In this document: piece by piece, positions 26,803 through 36,508 of the stretch
Layout of the letters: each line of letters begins with the position of its first letter
How positions within the stretch are numbered: position 1 is the first letter of the stretch
DNA from: Hyphomicrobium sp.
Lineage (GTDB): Bacteria > Pseudomonadota > Alphaproteobacteria > Rhizobiales > Hyphomicrobiaceae
NCBI GenBank assembly: GCA_030148425.1
Contig: JASBTM010000012.1
Coordinates: forward strand, 62,001 to 126,000
DNA: 64,000 bases
Direction of reading: 5' to 3'
Translations under genes and position numbers: made by a program
The notes under the pieces: generated by a model
Told to the model about the DNA's origin: nothing
The model's input: only the letters and a program-made list of their open reading frames with translations
Databases searched by the model: none

Positions 26803-27249
26803 CGCCATCTCGGGCGCTTGCGTTGCATAGGCTTGCCGCGACGTTCGATGAATGGACCGTCGTTATTCCGTTCACATGCCTGCTTCCGGCCGGTGATCGA
26901 CAGCCACTTCGGCGAAAAATCTTTGGATCGTTTTTGTGCGCTGCATCTGCTTTTTTCGGCGGGGCGCGGTCGTCATCAATGTTTCAACATCAGGAGCAAT
27001 ACGCGGCGGCAAGTGATAAAAATCGCGTATTTCATGCGCTTTTTTATCGTGTGCACGCAGTGCGCCAAGGAACGCCGCCGATCTCTCGGAGTTAGCTCTT
27101 TCGCGACTGCCGGAGAATTCACGAGCTGCGGATGGCCGGATGCCCCGCGACGCAAAATGCTTTTTTCTTGTCAGCCCGGACTGTCGCTGCGTAGCGTCCG
27201 TTCCGCGTTCCCAAGAGAGGAGCGACGGATTCGGAAACCTCTCGACCTC
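26803..27249. other. Long intergenic stretch upstream of the small membrane-protein gene
   Basis: About 450 bases with a lower GC share than the flanks and several T-runs (e.g. near 26932, 26950, 27036 and 27164). No reading frame on either strand looks coding. It could hold the promoter and a leader or small RNA for the gene at 27261, but no structure was recognised. Confidence 0.4.
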
Positions 27250-27256
27250 GGAGGTG
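27250..27256 (+). promoter_or_regulatory. Strong Shine-Dalgarno site of a very short gene
   Basis: GGAGGTG lies 4 bases before ATG 27261. It is the main evidence that this short frame is translated. Confidence 0.65.
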
Positions 27257-27260
27257 TGAC

Positions 27261-27489
27261 ATGGATCTGCAGGGCTGGGGTCTGCAAGGCGGGCTTAACA
27301 TTCTTGCGGTATTATTGTCGTTTGGATTCGTGACTTTGGTCGTGCTCGGGAGCTTTTGAGAGCGACCGTCTGGAGGAAACGCCTGAAACAGTAATCCCAC
27401 GCGAGATGCTCCAAGGAGCCAACGAGACGAGGGACTATTTCTGGGATGTCTGGCGCGAGCCAAACGACCACGCGGCGCGGCTTCAATGA
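27261..27489 (+). pseudogene. Small single-pass membrane protein gene with apparent frameshift
   Basis: From ATG 27261 a 32-codon frame gives MDLQGWGLQGG followed by one membrane helix (NILAVLLSFGFVTLVVLGSF) and a TGA at 27357. Directly beyond, the +1 frame continues without stop to TGA 27487 and encodes an acidic, balanced tail (ESDRLEETPETVIPRE, then MLQGANETRDYFWDVW). Removing one T from the TTTT at 27354-27357 would join both into a 75-residue protein with an N-terminal anchor and a soluble acidic tail. The joined stop lies in the loop of the terminator at 27473. Either the gene is broken, the base is an error, or the short form alone is real. No family was recognised. Confidence 0.55.
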
Positions 27490-27508
27490 AGACCGCGCCG
27501 ATTTTTTT
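27473..27508 (+). terminator. Rho-independent terminator after the small membrane-protein gene
   Basis: CGGCGCGG (27473-27480) pairs with CCGCGCCG (27493-27500), with an inner CTTC/GAAG extension, followed by A and seven T. The polarity fits only the plus strand, supporting a plus-strand transcript here. Confidence 0.8.
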
Positions 27509-27526
27509 GCCTGTCCGCGATGATAA

Positions 27527-30220
27527 TCAGGCGGCGGCGCCGACAGAACCTGTACGTTCGTAGTTCAGCACCGGCGCCAGCCAGCGCTCCGCCTCTTCGA
27601 CCGTCCAGCCCTTGCGCGCCGCATAATCCTCGACCTGATCGCGCTCGACCTTGCCGACGCCGAAGTAATGACTTTCCGGGTTCGCGAAGTAGAGACCGGA
27701 AACCGAAGCGCCGGGCCACATGGCATAGCTTTCCGTCAGCGTAATGCCCGTTTCCTTTTCGACGTCCATCAGAGTCCAGAGCGTTGCCTTCTCTGAGTGA
27801 TCGGGTTGTGCCGGATAGCCGGCTGCGGGGCGGATGCCTTGATACTTTTCGAGGATCAGATCCTCGTTCGAAAGCGTCTCGCTCTTGGCATAGCCCCAGA
27901 GTTCCCGACGCACCTTCGCGTGCATCGCTTCCGCAAACGCTTCTGCAAGGCGGTCGCACAAGGCCTTCGCCATGATGCGCTCATAGTCGTCGGTCTTCTT
28001 CACATGGCGCTCGATTGCCTCTTCTTCGCCGAGACCCGCGGTGACAGCGAAGCCGCCGATATAGTCGGCGAGGCCGCTCTCCTTCGGCGCAATGAAGTCG
28101 GACAACGCCGTGTGCGCACGATTGCGCGACGGATCCCGCGCGATCTGCTGGCGCAGCGTATGCAGCGTCGCGATTTGAGATTGGCGCGCGTCGTCCTGAT
28201 AAAGCGCGATGTCGTCGCCGACGCAGTTCGCGGGCCAGAAGCCGACGACGGCGGACGCCGATACCCATTTTTCGGCGACGATACGTTTCAACAGCGCCTG
28301 CGCATCATCGAATAGCTTCTTAGCTTCCGCGCCGACCTTGTTGTCCGTTAGAATCTGCGGATAGCGACCCGCCAGTTCCCACGTCTGGAAGAAGGGCGTC
28401 CAATCGATATACGGCACAAGCGACGCCAGCGGATAATTTGCGAACGTACGCGCGCCGAGGTAGCTCGGCTTCACGGGCTTGTATGTCTGCCAATCGATCT
28501 TGAACCGGTTGTCACGCGCGGCCTTCAGCGTGATGCGCTGCTTGCGCGCTTCATTCGCGAGATGCGCCTCGCGAACTTTGGCGTATTCCGTTTTGATATT
28601 CTGGACGAACGGCGTCCTCTCGGTCTCCGACAGCAGGTTCGAGACGACGCCCACCGCGCGGCTGGCGTCGAGCACGTAGACGGCCTGTCCTCGGTGGTAG
28701 TTCGGATTGATCTTGACCGCCGTGTGCACCTTGCTCGTCGTCGCTCCGCCAATCAGAAGCGGCACGGAAAAACCTTCGCGCTCCATTTCGGCCGCGACGA
28801 AGCACATTTCGTCGAGCGATGGCGTGATGAGGCCGGAAAGGCCGATCATATCGACCTTTTCTCGCTTCGCCGTCTCGAGGATCTTCGCCGCAGGCACCAT
28901 GACGCCTAGGTCGATCACCTCGTAGTTGTTGCACTGAAGAACGACGCCGACGATGTTCTTACCGATGTCGTGGACGTCGCCTTTCACCGTCGCCATCAGG
29001 ATCTTACCGGCCGCTGGCATCGCCTCGAGACCGGACGCCTTCTTCTCCTCTTCGAGGAAGGGCTGGAGATAGGCGACCGCCTGCTTCATGACGCGTGCAG
29101 ACTTCACGACCTGCGGCAGGAACATCTTGCCAGCACCGAATAGGTCGCCCACCACGTTCATGCCCGCCATCAGCGGACCTTCGATGACGTGCAGCGGCTT
29201 GGCGGCCTTGGCGCGCGCTTCTTCCGTATCGATCTCGATGAAGTCGGTGATGCCGTGCACCAGCGCGTGGGTGAGGCGCGCCTCGACCGGCGCCTCGCGC
29301 CAGGACAGGTCTTTTTCTTTTGCCTTCGCACCCGATCCGTCGCCCTTGAACTTGGGTGCGGCTTCGAGCAGGCGATCCGTCGCGTCTGGACGACGATTGA
29401 GGATGACGTCTTCGCACAGTTCGCGGAGCTCGGCTGGAATGTCGTCATAGACCGTCAGCTGCCCGGCGTTGACGATGCCCATGTCCATGCCCGCTTGGAT
29501 GGCATAGTAGAGAAACACCGAGTGCATCGCTTGGCGCACCGGCTCGTTGCCGCGGAATGCGAACGACAGGTTCGAAACGCCACCGGAAATATGCGTCAAC
29601 GGCATCTTTTCTTTGATTTGCCGCGTCGCCTCGATGAAGGCGATGCCGTAGCCGTTGTGCTCTTCGATGCCGGTCGCGACTGCGAAGATATTCGGATCGA
29701 AGATGATGTCTTCCGGCGGGAAACCAACTTTTTCCGTCAGGATTTTGTATGCGCGTTCGCAGATCGAAACCTTGCGTTCGACGGTGTCGGCCTGGCCCGC
29801 TTCGTCGAAGGCCATCACGACGACCGCCGCGCCATAGCGCAAGACTTTGCGAGCATGTTCGAGAAACGGCCCCTCGCCTTCCTTCAGCGAGATCGAGTTG
29901 ACGATCGGTTTGCCCTGCACGCACTTGAGGCCTGCCTCGATGACGCTCCATTTTGAGCTGTCGATCATGACCGGCACGCGGCTGATGTCGGGCTCGGAGG
30001 CGATGAGGTTCATGAAGGTTTCCATCGCCTTCTCTGAATCGAGCAAGCCTTCGTCCATATTGACGTCGATGACCTGCGCCCCCGACTCGACCTGCTGACG
30101 AGCGACCGCAAGCGCACCCGCATAATCATTCTGTTCGATCAGCTTGCGAAACTTCGCTGAACCAGTGACGTTCGTGCGTTCACCGACATTGATGAACGAT
30201 TGTGCTGCAGAGGATGTCAT
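27527..30220 (-). CDS. metH: Methionine synthase, folate/B12/reactivation part of a split MetH
   Basis: This 897-residue protein has three of the four MetH modules: the methyltetrahydrofolate-binding barrel (about 1-330), the cobalamin-binding module and the C-terminal SAM-dependent reactivation domain. The barrel shows [16 protein letters not shown] and [12 protein letters not shown]. The cobalamin module has DVHDIG at 415-420 (His417 is the lower axial cobalt ligand), then [12 protein letters not shown] and LIGGATTS. The reactivation domain shows [24 protein letters not shown]. The homocysteine module is encoded separately at 30967-32028. ATG 30220 is chosen; the frame is open to 30283. It is the last gene of the metF operon. 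Confidence 0.95.
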   Translation of the reverse strand: MTSSAAQSFINVGERTNVTGSAKFRKLIEQNDYAGALAVARQQVESGAQVIDVNMDEGLLDSEKAMETFMNLIASEPDISRVPVMIDSSKWSVIEAGLKCVQGKPIVNSISLKEGEGPFLEHARKVLRYGAAVVVMAFDEAGQADTVERKVSICERAYKILTEKVGFPPEDIIFDPNIFAVATGIEEHNGYGIAFIEATRQIKEKMPLTHISGGVSNLSFAFRGNEPVRQAMHSVFLYYAIQAGMDMGIVNAGQLTVYDDIPAELRELCEDVILNRRPDATDRLLEAAPKFKGDGSGAKAKEKDLSWREAPVEARLTHALVHGITDFIEIDTEEARAKAAKPLHVIEGPLMAGMNVVGDLFGAGKMFLPQVVKSARVMKQAVAYLQPFLEEEKKASGLEAMPAAGKILMATVKGDVHDIGKNIVGVVLQCNNYEVIDLGVMVPAAKILETAKREKVDMIGLSGLITPSLDEMCFVAAEMEREGFSVPLLIGGATTSKVHTAVKINPNYHRGQAVYVLDASRAVGVVSNLLSETERTPFVQNIKTEYAKVREAHLANEARKQRITLKAARDNRFKIDWQTYKPVKPSYLGARTFANYPLASLVPYIDWTPFFQTWELAGRYPQILTDNKVGAEAKKLFDDAQALLKRIVAEKWVSASAVVGFWPANCVGDDIALYQDDARQSQIATLHTLRQQIARDPSRNRAHTALSDFIAPKESGLADYIGGFAVTAGLGEEEAIERHVKKTDDYERIMAKALCDRLAEAFAEAMHAKVRRELWGYAKSETLSNEDLILEKYQGIRPAAGYPAQPDHSEKATLWTLMDVEKETGITLTESYAMWPGASVSGLYFANPESHYFGVGKVERDQVEDYAARKGWTVEEAERWLAPVLNYERTGSVGAAA

Positions 30221-30269
30221 CAACTGAATCCGATCTGAATTTACGAAAACCAGGACGGCCGACATGTCT

Positions 30270-30962
30270 TCAGGCGAAGGCAAGCCAACCCTTGATAGCT
30301 AATCCGCGAAAAAAGGGCGTCACGCGCGAGAAACCTGCTTCCGCGAGCAACGCTTCTTCGCGCTGTTCAGAGACGACCGCGACTTTCTTGAAGTTTTCCG
30401 CGTTGCTTTCGGCAACCTCTGCGGCAACGCCATTGCGGATAGAGTGACGCTTCCAGATGCGCCGCAGAAGCTCGGTCCGATCCTCACCCGCGACGCCCAC
30501 ACCGTCGACAATCGCGAGCGGCGCGCCCGGCTTCAGGCGCGTGTGGATGGCCTTGAAGAAAGCGAGCTTGGCGCCGTCGTCCGGGACGAAATGAGCAGTG
30601 AGGATGCACGTGGCGGCGTCGAAATCCTTGTCGTCGAGTTTGTCGATCGTCGTCGCGTGAACTTGGCTGCGGGCACCAACCGGCGTTTCGCCAAGGCGCT
30701 TGCGGGCCAATTCCACCATGGGCTCATACGTGTCGACGCCGACGAACGACCAGTTCGGATTGTTAAAACCCAGACGCAGGATTTCCTCACCGCCACCGGC
30801 TCCGGCGACCAGAATCCTGGACGGAGTTTGCGGGAGCAGCTCGAGAAACGCCGATTCCACAATGACGAAAATTGCCTGCCTGCCAGGGATGAATTGCTCG
30901 GCCAGCCGCGCGTAATCATCCAGAGCGGGAAGTTTCTGGTCCTCGAATTTCAACGCCGCCAT
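30270..30962 (-). CDS. SAM-dependent methyltransferase inserted between the metH parts
   Basis: This 230-residue class I methyltransferase has motif [17 protein letters not shown] (about residues 49-64), the acidic end of strand 2 in [18 protein letters not shown], and later [37 protein letters not shown]. The overall layout resembles Methyltransf_11/25-type small-molecule methyltransferases. Its substrate is unknown. ATG 30962 lies 5 bases after the stop of the homocysteine module (ATG 30974 overlapping it is possible), and the other metH part follows after 49 bases. Co-expression with the methionine cycle is therefore nearly certain. Confidence 0.85.
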   Translation of the reverse strand: MAALKFEDQKLPALDDYARLAEQFIPGRQAIFVIVESAFLELLPQTPSRILVAGAGGGEEILRLGFNNPNWSFVGVDTYEPMVELARKRLGETPVGARSQVHATTIDKLDDKDFDAATCILTAHFVPDDGAKLAFFKAIHTRLKPGAPLAIVDGVGVAGEDRTELLRRIWKRHSIRNGVAAEVAESNAENFKKVAVVSEQREEALLAEAGFSRVTPFFRGLAIKGWLAFA

Positions 30963-30966
30963 TGCA

Positions 30967-32028
30967 TCACCCATGGATGAACGGTTCGAGGCCGGAGAGC
31001 CGGAGGCGCGGTTCGACCTTCGTGATCGCGCGCGGCTTGTAGCCTTTGGCGTGACCTGCGATGTGCGCGATGTGATCGGGCGTCGAGCCGCAGCAGCCGC
31101 CGACGACATTGATCAGTCCGTCCGCGAGCCAGGGCTCGATCTTGCATGCCATGTCATCCGGGGTCTCGTCGTATTCGCCCATCGCGTTCGGAAGCCCGGC
31201 GTTGGGATAAGCCGAGATCCGAACATCCGCGACATGCGAAAGCTCGGCGATGTACGGGCGCATAAGTTCAGCCCCGAGCGCGCAATTCAATCCGATCGAG
31301 AACGGTCTCAGATGGCGCATCGAATACCAGAAGGCTTCCGCCGTCTGCCCCGAGAGCGTACGGCCGGAGCGGTCGGTGATCGTGCCGGAGATCATGACCG
31401 GCAGTTCGAGATCTTTCTCCTCGAAGACTTCGAGCGTCGCGAAGCCAGCGGCTTTCGCGTTCAAGGTGTCGAAGATCGTTTCGATCAGAATGATATCCGA
31501 GCCGCCGTCGATCAGTCCGCGCACCTGCTCTTTATAGGCGTCGCGCAGCTCGTCGAAATTGACGTTCCGGAAGCCCGGATTGTTGACGTCCGGCGAGATC
31601 GATGCGGTTCGATTGGTGGGACCGACGGCGCCCGCAACGAAGCGCGGTTTTTCCGGCGTCTTCTTGGTCCACTCGTCCGCGGCGCTACGTGCGAGCTTCG
31701 CCGCAGCGACGTTCATCTCGTAGCCGAGTTCCTCCATGTGATAGTCGGCGAGCGAGATGCGCTGCGCGTTGAAGGTGTTCGTCTCGATGATGTCAGCGCC
31801 GGCTTCGAGATACTGGCCGTGAATTTCCTGGATGATCGCGGGCTGGGTCAGCACGAGAAGATCGTTGTTGCCTTTGATGTCCTTGGAATGATCCGCGAAG
31901 CGCTCGCCGCGATAATGATCCTCGCCGAGCTTATAGCGTTGGATCATCGTGCCCATGGCGCCGTCGATGATCAGAATGCGCTCGCTTGCGGCCTTTTCCA
32001 GCGCGGCCCAACTCGGTTTCCGTCTCAT
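30967..32028 (-). CDS. metH: Methionine synthase homocysteine-binding module of a split MetH
   Basis: This 353-residue zinc-dependent homocysteine S-methyltransferase domain starts [17 protein letters not shown]. It contains the zinc ligands Cys249 (GLNCALG) and Cys312-Cys313 ([10 protein letters not shown]). [13 protein letters not shown] and [24 protein letters not shown] are standard MetH N-module landmarks. Together with the 897-residue protein it adds up to a full MetH. ATG 32028 lies 26 bases after metF; the frame is open upstream through metF. The split is by whole module, so it looks functional rather than broken. Confidence 0.94.
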   Translation of the reverse strand: MRRKPSWAALEKAASERILIIDGAMGTMIQRYKLGEDHYRGERFADHSKDIKGNNDLLVLTQPAIIQEIHGQYLEAGADIIETNTFNAQRISLADYHMEELGYEMNVAAAKLARSAADEWTKKTPEKPRFVAGAVGPTNRTASISPDVNNPGFRNVNFDELRDAYKEQVRGLIDGGSDIILIETIFDTLNAKAAGFATLEVFEEKDLELPVMISGTITDRSGRTLSGQTAEAFWYSMRHLRPFSIGLNCALGAELMRPYIAELSHVADVRISAYPNAGLPNAMGEYDETPDDMACKIEPWLADGLINVVGGCCGSTPDHIAHIAGHAKGYKPRAITKVEPRLRLSGLEPFIHG

Positions 32029-32054
32029 ATGAACGCCTCGATTTTTTGATGTCG

Positions 32055-32969
32055 TTACGCTGCGTTGGCGTTTGCGGCACGTGCCGGGCGCAGCCCGAGC
32101 AGATGGCAAATCGCATACACGAGATCAGCGCGGTTCAGAGTGTAGAAGTGAAACTTCTTGATGCCCTCGTCGACGAGATCCATCACCTGTTCGGTGGTGA
32201 CGGCGGCAGCCACGAGATGCGTCGTCGCGCTGTCGTCTTCAAGGCCTTCAAAGCGCCGGGCAAGCCATGACGGCACGCTCGCACCCGCCCGCTTTGCAAA
32301 ACCCGCAACCTGCTTGAAGTTGTGGATCGGAACGACGCCGGGAGAGATCGGCACCCAGATGCCGGCCGCCCGCGCGCGTTCGAGATAGCGCAAGAAATAT
32401 GCATTATCGAAGCCGAACTGCGTGATGATGCGGTCGGCTCCGGCATCGACCTTCGCCTTGAGATTTTCGATATCGGCTTCGAGCGAAGGGCTATCGGGAT
32501 GCTTCTCCGGATATCCAGCAACTGAAATTTCGAAATCGCCGATGCGCTTCAGCCCGGCGACGAGATCGGCGGCGTTCTGGTAGCCGTCGGGATGCGGCTC
32601 ATACTTCGCACCGGCGCCATGAACAGGATCGCCGCGAAGAGCTACGATATGGCGGACGCCTTCATTCCAATACTGGCGCGCAACGGCATCCACCTCGTCC
32701 TTCGTCGCATCGACGCACGTCAAATGAGCGGCAGGCTTCAATTCCGTTTCCGTCAGAAGGCGCGTGACGGTGGCGTGCGTACGCTCGCGCGTCGAACCGC
32801 CCGCGCCATAGGTCACGGAAACGAACTCGGGGCGCAGCGGCGCGAGACGCGAGATCGCCGACCACAGCGTCTCCTCCATCTTTTCCGTCTTCGGCGGAAA
32901 GAACTCGAAGCTGACAAGGATATCTCCCGATCCGAGCAGCTTGCTTTTGCGTTCGTTGTTTTGTGCCAT
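32055..32969 (-). CDS. metF: Methylenetetrahydrofolate reductase
   Basis: This 304-residue flavoprotein reduces 5,10-methylene- to 5-methyl-tetrahydrofolate, the methyl donor for MetH. It shows [18 protein letters not shown] (catalytic Glu region), [39 protein letters not shown] and [14 protein letters not shown]. The last residues are [10 protein letters not shown]. Its ATG overlaps the stop of the upstream ArsR-type gene by one base (TGATG), so translation is probably coupled. Confidence 0.97.
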   Translation of the reverse strand: MAQNNERKSKLLGSGDILVSFEFFPPKTEKMEETLWSAISRLAPLRPEFVSVTYGAGGSTRERTHATVTRLLTETELKPAAHLTCVDATKDEVDAVARQYWNEGVRHIVALRGDPVHGAGAKYEPHPDGYQNAADLVAGLKRIGDFEISVAGYPEKHPDSPSLEADIENLKAKVDAGADRIITQFGFDNAYFLRYLERARAAGIWVPISPGVVPIHNFKQVAGFAKRAGASVPSWLARRFEGLEDDSATTHLVAAAVTTEQVMDLVDEGIKKFHFYTLNRADLVYAICHLLGLRPARAANANAA

Positions 32970-33982
32970 CAGCGTGCTCCCTCCCGCGCGTCGTTTGCAG
33001 ACACGCTTATTTTCGTAAGCGGCATTTGGCTGACCGGGCGTTCGGCCAGCCAGATCGTCACCGTCAACATATCTTCGCGGCCATCCGCCTTCGGCGTCAG
33101 ATCTTCGACCGCCTTCGGGACAAGGCCTGCGTCTTTCAGCCAGCCGGCCACCTGCTCGTGCGTAAAGCCCAGCCGCTCATGTGCTTCGCGCGAACGCAGG
33201 AATTCGAGTTCATGCGGCGCGAAATCGACGATCAAAAGTCTTCCACCTGGCGCCAGGACGCGCGCGGCTTCGCGGATCGCGAGCGCCGGGTCCGACAGAA
33301 AGTGCAAGACCTGATGCATCACCACGGCGTCGGCCTGCTGGTCCGCCAGAGAGAGCGAATAGAGATCGCCATGGCGCACCTGCGCCTTGCCGCATCCTTT
33401 CGCATTCAAATTGGCGCGGGCGTACGTCAACATGGTCTGATTGACGTCTAGGCCGAGCCCTCGTTCGAAGCGGTCTGCGAAAAGCTCCAGCGTTCGCCCG
33501 GTACCTGTGCCGAGGTCGACGAAGAAATCGAATGGTCCCTCGCCGATGGCACGGCGCATCGCGGCTTCGACATCGTTTTCAGCAATGTGCAGCGCGCGGA
33601 TGCGATCCCAGTCGGCGGCGTGCTCCTCGAAAAAGGTCTGAGCAACGCCCTCACGTTCCCGCTTCAGCGTTTCAGCGCGCTCGCGGTCACGGCGAACCGA
33701 AGCCTCGGAGGGATCGACATCCGACACGAGGCGCAAAGCTAAGCGGCCGCCCGCCTGACGGTCCGAGATATGAAAATAGACCCAGCTGCCATCCCGGAAG
33801 CGCTCGACCAACCCGGCTTCGCAGAGAAGCTTCATGTGCCGGCTGATGCGCGGCTGGCTCTGCCCGAGGATCAACGTCAGATCCTTGACGTTCAATTCGC
33901 CCCCAGCAAGCAGCAGGAGGATGCGCAAACGCGTCGGCTCAGCGGCCGCCTTCAGCGCCGCCACCAGATCTCCGGTTCGCAT
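32969..33982 (-). CDS. ArsR-family regulator fused to a SAM methyltransferase-like domain (SahR type)
   Basis: This 337-residue fusion has an ArsR winged helix (about residues 1-90, LKAAAEPTRLRILLLLAGGELNV, then LGQSQPRISRHMKLLCEAGLVERF). A class I methyltransferase fold follows (about 120-310, FFVDLGTGTGRTLELFA, GLGLDVNQTMLTYARANL). No metal-site Cys pair is seen in the ArsR part. This layout in front of metF/metH matches SahR, the S-adenosylhomocysteine-responsive repressor of the methionine cycle. SAH binding to the methyltransferase fold is inference. The first in-frame ATG (34012) lies within the predicted -10, and ATG 34000 would make a leaderless message, so 33982, with GGAG just before it, is preferred. 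Confidence 0.88.
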   Translation of the reverse strand: MRTGDLVAALKAAAEPTRLRILLLLAGGELNVKDLTLILGQSQPRISRHMKLLCEAGLVERFRDGSWVYFHISDRQAGGRLALRLVSDVDPSEASVRRDRERAETLKREREGVAQTFFEEHAADWDRIRALHIAENDVEAAMRRAIGEGPFDFFVDLGTGTGRTLELFADRFERGLGLDVNQTMLTYARANLNAKGCGKAQVRHGDLYSLSLADQQADAVVMHQVLHFLSDPALAIREAARVLAPGGRLLIVDFAPHELEFLRSREAHERLGFTHEQVAGWLKDAGLVPKAVEDLTPKADGREDMLTVTIWLAERPVSQMPLTKISVSANDAREGAR

Positions 33983-34007
33983 ATCTCCGAGCTTGGACAT
34001 GCGACGC

Positions 34008-34035
34008 AACATATAAAGATATGTTTATATGTCAA
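34008..34035 (-). promoter_or_regulatory. Promoter of the methionine-cycle operon
   Basis: On the minus strand TTGACA (34035-34030) and TATGTT (34013-34008) are 16 bases apart, giving a likely start of transcription near 34001. The operator palindrome covers the spacer and touches both boxes. Confidence 0.6.
34009..34032. promoter_or_regulatory. Candidate SahR-type operator palindrome
   Basis: A 24-bp palindrome with perfect 9-bp arms (ACATATAAA and TTTATATGT) and a centre of CATATC on the minus strand; only one base pair of positions breaks symmetry. It overlaps the promoter of the regulator gene itself, which suits repression and autoregulation. I saw no second copy in the window. Confidence 0.65.
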
Positions 34036-34142
34036 GTGGGGCGGACGGAATTCCTTTAGCGGCGACACGATGGTTAACCGGCTTTTAGCGAACTTTACCA
34101 TAAGGTCTTGCCCACATAATCGCTCGGGGATTGAGTGGCGTC

Positions 34143-34763
34143 ATGCAGCGTCGGAGTTTCGAAGTCATTGAAGTTTCCGGGGATCCGGACCGCCTTCCAA
34201 TCACCATCCGGCAAACCAACTCGAAACTCGCCAAGATACCCGGCCTCCTCCTGATGACGGTGCTGGCGGCTGCAATCGTCCTGCCGCAGCTTGGCTTCGC
34301 GATCTACGCATTGACCTCACCCGATGTCCGCAATGCCCTTGCTCGACACCCCGTGATCGCGGTCGAGCTTTCGCTCGCGCTCATCTTTTGGATCGGCCTG
34401 ATCATTTGGCCGCTCCGTAACATCTTGATCGCGCTCATTTCCGACCGTTTCGTCGATATCCGGGACGGGGAAGTTAAAGTTGTCGATCGGACCCCGTTTT
34501 CGACCACGCTATGGCAAATGCCGCTCGCCAGCTTCGAAGGCGTGGCGCTCCACAACCGCTCGTCGCTGTCGGGCGTGCGGCAGGAGGCCGTTTTGGTCCA
34601 CCCCAATCGTCACCGCAGCATCATCGTGATGGCGGCGGAGCGGATTGGGTCGCAGGAATTGGACAGTCTTTGCGGCATGTTGAGCCTCCCGGCAGTTCCG
34701 GCAGGCCTGCTCTACGATTTGGGCGATAAGCCTCGTCAAAGTCAAAATGCTGTGGCCGCATAG
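34143..34763 (+). CDS. Hypothetical two-helix membrane protein
   Basis: This 206-residue protein has two membrane helices (about residues 32-55 and 72-95). A soluble C-terminal domain follows (about 98-200, DRFVDIRDGEVKVVDRTPF, LASFEGVALHNRSSLSG) that looks mainly beta, similar in style to bacterial PH-like domains. No enzymatic motif is present. ATG 34143 is preferred over TTG 34131. It diverges from the methionine-cycle operon and may share the intergenic region, but no function can be assigned. Confidence 0.7.
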   Translation: MQRRSFEVIEVSGDPDRLPITIRQTNSKLAKIPGLLLMTVLAAAIVLPQLGFAIYALTSPDVRNALARHPVIAVELSLALIFWIGLIIWPLRNILIALISDRFVDIRDGEVKVVDRTPFSTTLWQMPLASFEGVALHNRSSLSGVRQEAVLVHPNRHRSIIVMAAERIGSQELDSLCGMLSLPAVPAGLLYDLGDKPRQSQNAVAA

Positions 34764-34890
34764 CCATTCGGCATTGTTTTGACGCGATTGTTGCCTCTCT
34801 AGCGCAACGAGAGACTTGTTTCAGTTTGGACACGGTAGCAGAATCTGGGTTGGGCCACCTACCGTTTCGAGATCGATTAGGGGACGAAGA

Positions 34891-35493
34891 ATGCGAGGGT
34901 TTGACATGGGGTGGGCAATTTCGGCGCGACTTCGCTCGGCTGGCTGGCTGATGATTTTAATCGCGACGTTCGCCGGTATCGGCAGCGTCGGCGCACGCGC
35001 GGAAACGCCCGCGGTTTACATGCAGCGCGTGCAAAACGAGCTGATGTACGCGCAGCGTCAGGGTGGCATCTCCGCTTACGCCAACGTGCTGCGCAGGCAC
35101 ATGGATGTCCAGAATATCGGCTTGACCGCACTTGGCCCGCACGCGCGGACGCTGCCTAAGACCGATCGTCCGGCGTATTACAACGGCATGATCAACTTCA
35201 TTGCCAAATATGCCGCCAAGGAAGGGCCGAAGTACATCGTCACCAAAGCGGTCGTCACGGGCCAGGGCGCTGGCGACGCGGGCGGTACGAACGTCGATAC
35301 GCACATCACACTGGCCGATGGCTCGGGTTACGATATCCGCTGGCTCGTGATGAAGACGAGCGAGGGCTACAAGGTGCGCGATGCCCAGGTGGTCGGCTTC
35401 TGGATGACGTCATTCCTCGACGACCTCTTCCAGAACTACATCACCGAGAATGGCAATAATCCTCGGGCGCTGGTTTTGGCTCTTAGCCGATAA
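34891..35493 (+). CDS. MlaC/Ttg2D-family phospholipid-binding exported protein
   Basis: This 200-residue protein has a signal peptide (cleavage near ARAE) and the MlaC fold. Landmarks are GGISAYANVLRRHMDVQNIGLTALG, IDWRWL-like DIRWLVMKTSEGYKVRDAQVVGFWM and the C-terminal FQNYITENGNNPRALVLAL. MlaC shuttles phospholipids between outer-membrane MlaA and the MlaFEDB complex. No other mla gene is nearby, so whether it serves Mla or a hopanoid-type HpnM system is open. ATG 34891 follows GGGGACGAAGA. Confidence 0.82.
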   Translation: MRGFDMGWAISARLRSAGWLMILIATFAGIGSVGARAETPAVYMQRVQNELMYAQRQGGISAYANVLRRHMDVQNIGLTALGPHARTLPKTDRPAYYNGMINFIAKYAAKEGPKYIVTKAVVTGQGAGDAGGTNVDTHITLADGSGYDIRWLVMKTSEGYKVRDAQVVGFWMTSFLDDLFQNYITENGNNPRALVLALSR

Positions 35494-35558
35494 GGCCGTT
35501 TTAACCTCGCCCCAGAGAGTCCCAGGGCGAAACGTCCCGCTCGAAATGTGATTTTTTT

Positions 35559-35583
35559 GACGTCGCCCTTTGTGGGCGACGTC
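35559..35583. repeat. Inverted repeat (hairpin) after the MlaC-like gene
   Basis: Perfect 10-bp arms GACGTCGCCC and GGGCGACGTC separated by TTTGT. A run of seven T precedes rather than follows it on the plus strand, so it is not a standard terminator of the MlaC-like gene, though it may stabilise the 3' end. Confidence 0.5.
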
Positions 35584-35745
35584 TTGCCATAGCCAGATCG
35601 CCCCTCTCGCCCCAATTACGTCCAGCTTTGCATCGACAAAGCGCCGCACCCTTGCATCGTTTGCGAGCATTGGGGAGCAAATTGGCCGCGCACGTTCTAT
35701 ATAAAACGCGTGCCGGATTTTTGGGTGGGGATCGGAGAGGGGTAA

Positions 35746-36345
35746 ATGATCTTTTCAAAGCTGCGTACTACGCCGGGAATGGCGTTCGCCTTTGCTATCG
35801 TCTTGGCGTTCGCGTCACAGACAGTTCCGGTATCAAGCCAGGAACAGCAACCGCCTGCTTCCGAAGGCGAGCAGGCCGCTCCTCCCGCCGCTGAAGGCAC
35901 CGGCGAGCCTGCCGCGCCCGAAGCTCCCGCTCAAGATGGTGCGATGGCACCCAGCGCTGAACCCTCGCAAGAGACTGGCGGAGCGCCCGCAGGCGAAGGT
36001 TCGGCTGAAGCACCCCCCGTTCACTCCGATGCGCCCGCCGCAGCTGCTGAGCCCGCACCGTCGGAAGGCTCAGGCGGCGCCGCGGTCAACGCCAGCCAGA
36101 TTCAGATCGGCGCGGCGGTGTTCGGTTCTGATGGCGCAAAGATCGGCGAGATCAACGGCGTCAAGTCGGACGACAGTGGCAAGGTGCAGGAAATTCTCGT
36201 CACCAACGGCATGCCCGCCGGCATCAATGCCAAAGTGTTCGAGATCTCGGCCGACAAAATCACGAGCGTCGGGGACGGCGTGAAGCTGTCGCTCAGCTCG
36301 GAAGAAGCCAAGCAGCTCCCGATCGTAGACAAGAGCAGCGGCTGA
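35746..36345 (+). CDS. Exported PRC-barrel-like protein with Pro/Ala/Glu-rich linker
   Basis: This 199-residue protein has a signal peptide (about 1-31), a low-complexity Pro/Ala/Glu/Gly linker (about 33-115) and a small beta domain (about 118-190, QIQIGAAVFGSDGAKIGEINGVKSDDSGKVQEILV). The small domain reads like a PRC-barrel. PRC-barrel proteins in the periplasm are frequent in Hyphomicrobiales but of unknown role. The start has GGAGAGGGG just before it. A good terminator follows. Confidence 0.78.
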   Translation: MIFSKLRTTPGMAFAFAIVLAFASQTVPVSSQEQQPPASEGEQAAPPAAEGTGEPAAPEAPAQDGAMAPSAEPSQETGGAPAGEGSAEAPPVHSDAPAAAAEPAPSEGSGGAAVNASQIQIGAAVFGSDGAKIGEINGVKSDDSGKVQEILVTNGMPAGINAKVFEISADKITSVGDGVKLSLSSEEAKQLPIVDKSSG

Positions 36346-36368
36346 TATTCAGCACACGGCGTTCATTT

Positions 36369-36398
36369 GAGCCGCGCTTGCCGAAGCGCGGCTCTTTT
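36369..36398 (+). terminator. Rho-independent terminator after the PRC-barrel gene
   Basis: GAGCCGCGCTT (36369-36379) pairs with AAGCGCGGCTC (36384-36394), loop GCCG, followed by TTTT. Confidence 0.85.
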
Positions 36399-36508
36399 CA
36401 TTTCCATTTTACCGAACCGGCAACGTAGCATCCTGGCCCAAGTCGGAACGGTCCATATAGACCGCTCTGGAAACGAACGCGCGTTAACACGCCCGGAGTC
36501 ATGAGCTG

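Noticed and set aside
26803-27249. Possible coding frames or a riboswitch in the long gap
   Set aside because: The longest frames have no plausible start signals or domains, and no known riboswitch fold could be traced by eye.
34001-34142. SAM, SAH or B12 riboswitch upstream of the methionine operon
   Set aside because: The predicted leader is under 30 bases, too short for any known riboswitch; control by the palindrome-binding regulator is more likely.
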